From Apricaphanius iberus (Eukaryota > Chordata > Actinopteri > Cyprinodontiformes > Aphaniidae), in NCBI GenBank assembly GCA_028564705.1, contig JAPXFQ010001709.1, positions 124,001 through 188,000 on the forward strand: DNA of 64,000 nt, given 5' to 3'. Position numbers and translations under genes: made by a program. Below, in pieces: positions 58,601-64,000 of this stretch. The notes under the pieces were generated by a model, which was not told where the DNA came from, made no database searches, and was given only the letters and a program-made list of their open reading frames with translations. Position 1 is the stretch's first letter, and every line of letters begins with the position of its first letter.

Positions 58601-59960
58601 TTGTAAAAATTATTAATGTCATTATTAAAATCTGATCTGAGGCTAACATTGTTTTGCAAAGGATATGGAAGGGTCACATGATATGATAGGACATATAGTC
58701 TATTAGAATTGGAGACTTTGAGTCTTGATATGGGAAAATGTAATATTAAGAATTAAATACTAATAGTTAATGTATGCTTTTTCTTTATGATATAGTAACC
58801 AATCTGATTATATGACACTGTATGATTCTAGGGCAGGTCAAATGTACTGACTTAAGTTCCTACATTCTGGTTTGGCATAGTAACCTCCTCTGAGGTCTGA
58901 GGACACCCTGGCATCAGCTAGGTTATACCTTCACTATTAAGTCCACAACGCCGGAAAGTCTGCTATTTTATTTTGAAGAAAAAGTATCTGATGTAATGTT
59001 GATAAGTCTGTTAGATTATTGAATCTATATAAGTCTGTGTCAGGTTTTGGAAGGCAGGGCAGTATGCATATTTTCTGTATGACACTGTACCTCCTTTTTT
59101 GATCAACAAGTCTGTATCAAAACCTCCTAAATCTGAAGGAATCCTCTCTCATCCCTTCATTTAAGAACTTCAATTACAGTCTATCAACACACACTGTCAC
59201 CGGAAAAAAGTTTCCTTCCTCTCAAACTCTTTCTTTCATGAATGATGGAGAGTCACATGCTATGATAGTAGCATCTACTGTCACAGCTAGTGACCTATGA
59301 TGGAATGAATGAAATGGCGCCACTAAGAGTCACAGATTCTGATGGTCACAAAAAAATTAACAAGAGGTTCAGATAGTACGAATGGACAAAAATAAAGAAA
59401 TGCTTATCTAGAAGTACATTAGGCAAGACAATTTGGAGAATATGAAAATGTTTTAGCAGCAGCTATATTTGACAAGTTTGAAATTTAACTTTTTAATATT
59501 TGACGGCAGTCTTACTGAAAAATGTCATAGTTTTGTCTCAACATTTTGATGGTACCCGAGAGTTTTGTCACCTTTGGATCATTTAGGTAAAGTCATTGTG
59601 GCTGTTAGTGTTACCCATTTTGATTTATAAAATAAAAAGAATAAAAATAAAAAAAATCATAAAGTTGACTACAATCTAGTTAACCCAGCATAATTATGCT
59701 TTAAAAAAATAGATTTTATGAAAAACCAACTACTTTGAGATTTATGTCCTATTGTAATTTTGCTCTATTCAAGAGTGACTGCTGTAAAAAAGTAACAAAG
59801 TAACTTTTACTTTGAGTACATTTTAAATAAACTACTTTTTTCCTTTTTCTCGAGTACATTTTTAGACTGGTAATTGTATTTGCACTTGAGTAAATGTTCA
59901 TCACAGTAATAGTACTTAGACTTGAGTAGAGTTTTTTAGTACTGTTTCCACCTCTGACAA
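55639..59960. mobile_element. possible long-TIR DNA transposon with ACTTGAGTA-type ends
   Basis: The left edge (CCAAAGGTATAAAGTAAAG, then TTTTACTTTTACTTAAGTA) and the right edge, read on the reverse strand (CAGAGGTGGAAACAGTACTA, then CTCAAGTCTAAGTACTATTA and AAAGTTACTTTGTTAC), have the inverted, TACTT-rich ends of a widespread fish MITE. End identity is modest and no TSD was confirmed. A hAT element occupies 56087-58059 inside. The remainder, 58068-59760, holds no gene. Confidence 0.4.
56087..58059. mobile_element. hAT-type element, 1.97 kb, non-autonomous
   Basis: The ends CAGTGGCGGAATTAGCA and (reverse strand) CAGTGGCGGACTTACCA are inverted (15 of 17). Flanks GTCGCAGC at 56079-56086 and 58060-58067 are identical, an exact 8-bp TSD. 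The interior has no frame longer than about 75 codons and no hAT dimerisation or BED-finger motif that I can see. It may be a deletion derivative or an unrelated filler between hAT ends. Confidence 0.93.
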
Positions 59961-60137
59961 TAACCCCTGACCCTAAATAGTACCTGCATTTATTTTATTT
60001 ATTTATTTATTATTTATTAGAACTGTTGCCTTTACTATAGAACAAGTTCCATAACTCCTTCGGTTACCATACCAACCACAAAAACATAACAACTTGCCTC
60101 AGAACTTTGTGACATGATCAAGCGCTGTCCTCATTGA

Positions 60138-60310
60138 TGATGTCATAAAGCTTCAAAGCTGTTATTTTTGTAAGACAGAACATCCCCTCTCACTTGCTTC
60201 TCAACTTTGTTTGAAGGTAGGTTTGCGCGTACAGATAGACGACAGAGAAAGACAAAACTTCTTAGTAAATTTATTTTACCATCGACATAAATTGAACAAA
60301 GGAGATCAAC
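60138..60310 (+). promoter_or_regulatory. 5' flank of the USP-like gene: CRE-like site and Kozak context
   Basis: TGATGTCA at 60138-60145 is one base off a cAMP-response/ATF site. A strong donor-like AAGGTAGGT occurs at about 60213-60221, and a CTTAG precedes 60264. A 5' UTR intron is possible, but the ~45-bp distance is too short for a standard intron between these two sites. The start codon context ATCAACATGG has A at -3 and G at +4, close to the vertebrate optimum. No TATA box in a convincing position. Confidence 0.3.
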
Positions 60311-63300
60311 ATGGTTTTGGCTAGACGTTCCGCCATTAAGGCCAGACTTACTAAGGCATTAAAAAAGTTATGCTGCTGTTGCGTCTCAGAAACTGATTCG
60401 CCACAAGATAGAGCTGAGGATGAACAGACCAGTTCTGAAATCATAGCAATGCAGGAATCAGAGAACTGTGCTTCAGGCAGTGTTTGTGAAGACCAAATGA
60501 ACCCAGAGGCAAAACTTTGCAATGGAATTGAAGAATTTCGTTCTGAAATCACAGCAAACGGACTTATAATGAAGACCACAGAAAACTGCGCTTTTGCCAA
60601 TGTTCCTAAAGTCCAGATGAACTTCGATGTGGAAGCTCGCTGTGAAAAGGAGGAAGTGAACTTTGAAACCACAAATGCAGAAAATGTTTTGATGGATTTT
60701 GAAGAGGTCCTCAATGGTTTTAAAAACTCTTTAGCAGAAGAGGATTCAGTTCAGAAAGATCCCATCCCTGAAGAAGAAACTTATATCACGGATGAGAAGT
60801 ATGCGAAAGGACTGGACAAGTTTGGTGAAACCACCATAGAGAATGAACTAACTGGCTGTTTTAAAGAGGAAGAAATAATCCTGAGAAGCAAAGCTAGTTT
60901 GACAACTTTGGGAGAGCTGAACCCTGACCAAGGAAACTGCAATTTTGAGGAAACAGCAAATATGCCAACAAGGACAAGATTTGGGGGAGAACTTAAAGCT
61001 TTAACCTATTGTGACTCTCACATAGATAAAACCGTTCCAGAGAGTAAAGCAAGTGGCTCTTTTAAAGAGGAAGAAAGACACATGGAAAGCACAGCAAATG
61101 TAACAACATCTGGAGGGCTGAACCGAACATATTGTTGCAACAATGAAGTTAAGGCCAAGGATAAAACTGTCACCATGCAGGAACAAATCAGTCATGTAAC
61201 CTATCAGGATCCTCTCCAACATGTAATAATCACGGAAGAGGAACTTAGCGGCTTTTTTGAAGATGAAATACAAAGTGACACCCATTATATCTACGGAGCA
61301 AAAGACAACACAAGTCAAACTAATTCTATTCCTGATCCAACCATGTACTTCTGTGCGTTTTCCAACTGGTACAATAACTCTTGGATCAATGCTGCAATGC
61401 AGAGTATTTTAAACCTGAGCATTACCAGAAAATTTGTGGCAAAATATCCTGAAGAAATATTTGGAGCTCTATCAGGAACTCCATTGTGTTCGAACCTCTT
61501 CAATACAGCCATGCGGTATCCTGGGACATTTTTCCCCCCAGAGGAAATGTACCAAGTTCTGATGGAAATAAGTGAAAGTCAAGTACTAAAAGCCATGCCA
61601 CATCATAACGAGCTAACAAACTTTTTGGATGCTATGTTAAGATGGTTTGATCCATGTGGAATTAACAGTGTTTGTGTGGTATACACAGCTGTCTCATGTG
61701 AATCATGTCAAAATACTTCATTTGACATCTGGGATCTCGGTCCTATTGTTTCCCTGCCACATCCACTTCCGTACGAGAGCACCACTTCTCTTCTCAACCG
61801 CTGGGTATCTGAGACCTACCCAGAGCATTGTACCATCTGCTGCTCCAACTTAAAGAGAAAATACTTCCTTAACGACACAGATGTGATTGCCCTGTATCTT
61901 CCACGGTCAGACAGCCAGGGGGATTTGAGACATCCTGTGATTCCAAGTGCAACCATTGAGATTCCAGTAAAAACTGGAACCCAGACGTACCGTCTCTCCT
62001 CAGTCATTTGCCACCAAACCACAAGTGGTCAGACCAACCACTTTTACACGTATCTGATGTGTGGACAACTGCTGTATAAGGCTGAGGATGAACTGGTCAC
62101 AATTTCAAATACATACAGTGTAGCCGACCTTTGCTATAACGGGTATATCTACATCTACGAGAAGTGCACAGAAGAACTGGAGGAATTTAGTGTTGGGGTC
62201 AAAGTGACGCCTGAACAGGAAAAGAATAATTATGAAAGCACTTCAAATATGACAAGTTCTGGAGAGCCAAATCAGACGTATTGCTTCAACCATGAAGTTA
62301 ATGCTAAGGATGAAACTGTCAACATTGACGAACAAATCAGTCAGGAAACCTATCAGGATCCTTTCCAGCATGTAATAATCCCAGAAGATGAACTTAGCGC
62401 CTGTTTTAAGGATGAAATACAGAATGACACAGACTATATCTGTAGAGCAGAAAATAACAGAAGTCAAACAAATTCTAATCTTGATCCAGCAATTCACTTT
62501 TGCAAGTTTTCCAACTCGTTCAACAACTCTTGGATGAACGTCACAATGCAGAGTATTCTAAATCTCAGTATTGCCAGAATGTTTGTGGACAAGTATCCTG
62601 AAAATGTTTTTGGAGCTTTGTCAGGAACTCCATTGTGTGCCAGCCTTCTTCTAACAGCCATGCACCATCCAGGGACATATTTCCCCCCAGAACAGATCTA
62701 CCACCTTTTAATAGAATTAAATGAAAGTGTGCCATCCCTAGGCTGGGCTCAGCAGAACCTCGCAGCAGCTTTTTTATCATGTTTTTTGAGTTGGCTAAAG
62801 CCATGTGGCATTAACACCATTTGCCTGCTGAACAACATTATTACTTGTGAGCAATGTAGAGTGGCTACACCGGTCTTGACAGAGCTAGGTCCAATAGTTT
62901 ACCTGTCAAATGCACAACCAAATGACACGACAGCTTCTCTACTCCAGCGTTTTATTGTTGAAGACTGCTATGAGAAGGAATGCAACATCTGCCGCTCCAA
63001 CATTGAAAGATATATCTTCTTTGACCACACTGATGTGATAACCCTGCATCTGGAGCGATCCACCAATCAGGGAGACCTCAGAATACATGTGATCCCTAGC
63101 GCAACTATTGAAATTCCATCACAAAACGGAGCTCAGCTGTACCGTTTGTCCTCAGTGATTTGCCGCAAAACCCTGGCTTCAGAAACTGACCACTTTTATG
63201 TATATCTGAAGAGTGGACAACTGGTGTTTTTGGCTGATGATGAACAAGTAACAATTGCAAATAGCGACAGTGCGAAAGACCTTTATCAAAATGGGTTTAT

Positions 63301-63337
63301 GTACATATACGAGAAGTGTGCAGAAGGAACAAACTGA
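60311..63337 (+). CDS. tandem ubiquitin-specific-protease-like protein, both active-site Cys replaced
   Basis: 1008 residues, single exon. Residues 1-20 are basic and amphipathic. C21-C24 is a four-cysteine cluster, a possible S-acylation anchor. Residues 25-345 are an acidic linker repeating [ST]GxFKxEE-type motifs (near 181, 248, 313). Domain 1 (about 346-618): the Cys box is SNWYNNSWINAAMQSIL, where USPs have NTCYxN, so S357 replaces the nucleophile. Zinc pairs are C463/C466 and C507/C510. The His box is NHFYTYL with H577, followed by an acidic ED. The end YIYIYEK matches the USP C-terminal strand. Domain 2 (about 729-1002) repeats this: NNSWMNVTMQ with S740, C846/C849, C891/C894, H961 and ADDE. 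The first ATG was chosen for its strong context and the absence of an upstream extension. The peptidase C19 fold is well supported. The subfamily is not assigned. Loss of cysteine predicts no protease activity, leaving ubiquitin binding or scaffolding as an inference. Confidence 0.9.
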   Translation: MVLARRSAIKARLTKALKKLCCCCVSETDSPQDRAEDEQTSSEIIAMQESENCASGSVCEDQMNPEAKLCNGIEEFRSEITANGLIMKTTENCAFANVPKVQMNFDVEARCEKEEVNFETTNAENVLMDFEEVLNGFKNSLAEEDSVQKDPIPEEETYITDEKYAKGLDKFGETTIENELTGCFKEEEIILRSKASLTTLGELNPDQGNCNFEETANMPTRTRFGGELKALTYCDSHIDKTVPESKASGSFKEEERHMESTANVTTSGGLNRTYCCNNEVKAKDKTVTMQEQISHVTYQDPLQHVIITEEELSGFFEDEIQSDTHYIYGAKDNTSQTNSIPDPTMYFCAFSNWYNNSWINAAMQSILNLSITRKFVAKYPEEIFGALSGTPLCSNLFNTAMRYPGTFFPPEEMYQVLMEISESQVLKAMPHHNELTNFLDAMLRWFDPCGINSVCVVYTAVSCESCQNTSFDIWDLGPIVSLPHPLPYESTTSLLNRWVSETYPEHCTICCSNLKRKYFLNDTDVIALYLPRSDSQGDLRHPVIPSATIEIPVKTGTQTYRLSSVICHQTTSGQTNHFYTYLMCGQLLYKAEDELVTISNTYSVADLCYNGYIYIYEKCTEELEEFSVGVKVTPEQEKNNYESTSNMTSSGEPNQTYCFNHEVNAKDETVNIDEQISQETYQDPFQHVIIPEDELSACFKDEIQNDTDYICRAENNRSQTNSNLDPAIHFCKFSNSFNNSWMNVTMQSILNLSIARMFVDKYPENVFGALSGTPLCASLLLTAMHHPGTYFPPEQIYHLLIELNESVPSLGWAQQNLAAAFLSCFLSWLKPCGINTICLLNNIITCEQCRVATPVLTELGPIVYLSNAQPNDTTASLLQRFIVEDCYEKECNICRSNIERYIFFDHTDVITLHLERSTNQGDLRIHVIPSATIEIPSQNGAQLYRLSSVICRKTLASETDHFYVYLKSGQLVFLADDEQVTIANSDSAKDLYQNGFMYIYEKCAEGTN
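61083..63330 (+). repeat. in-frame internal tandem duplication, unit about 1149-1152 bp
   Basis: Unit 1 (about 61083-62231) and unit 2 (62232-63330) align along their length. ESTANVTTSG pairs with ESTSNMTSSG, YQDPLQHVII with YQDPFQHVII, FGALSGTPLC with itself, PSATIEIP with itself. Corresponding residues are 383-384 apart (259/642, 313/696, 357/740, 577/961, 610/994). The duplicated unit contains about 90 residues of linker as well as the USP domain. Confidence 0.93.
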
Positions 63338-63342
63338 ATAAA
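63337..63342 (+). other. polyadenylation signal overlapping the stop codon
   Basis: The stop TGA (63335-63337) runs straight into AATAAA, which shares the last A of the stop. If used, the 3' UTR would be only about 10-30 nt. A later AATAAA-type word near 63880 is an alternative. Confidence 0.55.
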
Positions 63343-63483
63343 GACATGAAGAAACAGCGCCCCCTGAAATTAGAAAAAAAAAGGACAATCATTTAAAAAT
63401 GCTTACAAAAACTAATACTTATACTTATACATATCCTCTTTCCCCAAACAAAATATTTTTAAAAGGAATAATACAACAGGGAC

Positions 63484-63553
63484 AACACACACACACGCAC
63501 ATACACACACACACGCACACACACACACACACACGCACACACACACACACACA
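63484..63553. repeat. (CA)n microsatellite
   Basis: About 70 bp of CA units with occasional CG and TA interruptions, 150 bp downstream of the USP-like gene. Confidence 0.97.
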
Positions 63554-63562
63554 AAGCTATTA

Positions 63563-63800
63563 GGGCTGCACGGTAGCACAGAAACCCTACTGCTTCAAGA
63601 AAACAGCACTAAGAACTGTTGCCTTGTAGCAGCAAGGTTCCTGGTTTGAATCCCAGCTGGGGTTTTTCTGCATGGAGTTTACATGTTCTCCCCGTGCAAG
63701 CGTGGGTTCCCTCCGAGTGCTTCGGCTTCCCCCCACGGTCCAAAAACATGTCTGATGGTTAATTGGCCATTCTAACTCAACTTAGATTAAGGTGAATGCA
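63563..63800 (+). mobile_element. SINE (family 1), 3'-incomplete
   Basis: GGGCTGCACGGTAGCACAG begins the tRNA-like head. GGTTCCTGGTTTGAATCCCA is the B box, then TTCTGCATGGAGTTTACATG, TTCTCCCCGTGCAAGCGTGG and CCACGGTCCAAAAACATGTC follow. About 30 extra bases lie between the A-box region and GTTGCCTTGTAGC. The 3' tail is lost in AT-rich sequence. Confidence 0.82.
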
Positions 63801-64000
63801 TGCTTTACGTTGTTCAATTAAATTCTTGACTATAAAAAAGCTGTAATGCTTGCACCTTCTTTTTTTGCAAAAACAACAATAAAAATAATATTAAAGAACA
63901 AAATATAATAATTAAAAATAAAAAATAATCCTGCTTTATAAAAAAAAGATTTAAAACGTGATGATTTTGTGTTTACAACAAAATGTTCTTTTATATAGCA
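63801..64000. other. AT-rich window end
   Basis: Simple AT-rich DNA with A-runs. No gene is seen before the window edge. Confidence 0.5.

Noticed and set aside
60271..60714. 147-codon open frame on the minus strand over the start of the USP-like gene
   Set aside because: It is the antisense of the real coding region and has no motif of its own. The same applies to the minus-strand frames at 61001-63388.

Overview
This 64-kb window is nuclear DNA from a teleost fish, possibly a percomorph. The evidence is the mix of repeats: several Tc1/mariner families, tRNA-derived SINEs ending in GGATGGATGG, L2-like and RTE-like LINEs, a BEL/Pao relic, Ty3-type LTRs, hAT and PIF/Harbinger-like elements, and long GATA and CA microsatellites. 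No prokaryotic features, tRNA, rRNA or CRISPR array were seen. The species cannot be named from the sequence. Family assignments come from reading motifs, terminal inverted repeats (TIRs), target-site duplications (TSDs) and remembered teleost repeat patterns. No database search was run.

Only one convincing host protein-coding gene is present: a single 1008-codon open frame at 60311-63337 (+). It encodes a basic, cysteine-rich N-terminus, a long acidic linker and two tandem ubiquitin-specific-protease (USP, peptidase C19) domains. In both domains the catalytic cysteine position holds serine (S357 and S740), while the histidine box and the paired CxxC zinc ligands remain. It is probably a pair of pseudo-deubiquitinase domains made by internal tandem duplication of a unit of about 383 residues.

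The rest is an intergenic transposon graveyard. 0-15 kb: a BEL/Pao pol relic (-), Tc1 pieces, an L2-like LINE 3' part (-) with RTE-like debris beside it, a SINE, non-autonomous DNA transposons, a perfect hairpin and a solo LTR with an exact 5-bp TSD. 15-33 kb: LINE 3' fragments, an RTE-like endonuclease/RT fragment, a 1.64-kb hAT element inside a Tc-like relic, a Harbinger-like MITE, further TIR elements, a Tc1 transposase relic and a long TCTA microsatellite. 33-41 kb: a SINE with a 13-bp TSD, an internally deleted L2-like LINE whose ORF1 carries an SGNH-esterase region (-), and a 2.58-kb LTR element with no pol but a proline-rich, repeat-laden reading frame. 41-47 kb: a nest in which one Tc1 family is split by a second Tc1 family, itself split by a LINE-tailed insert, SINEs and a Harbinger MITE that contains a SINE. 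47-60 kb: more SINE, LINE and Tc1 relics and four hAT-type elements or fragments, two of them with perfect 8-bp TSDs. 60-64 kb: the USP-like gene, a CA microsatellite and a SINE.

The transposons do not form a pathway. Their nesting gives a relative order of insertion. The USP-like gene is the item of biological interest.
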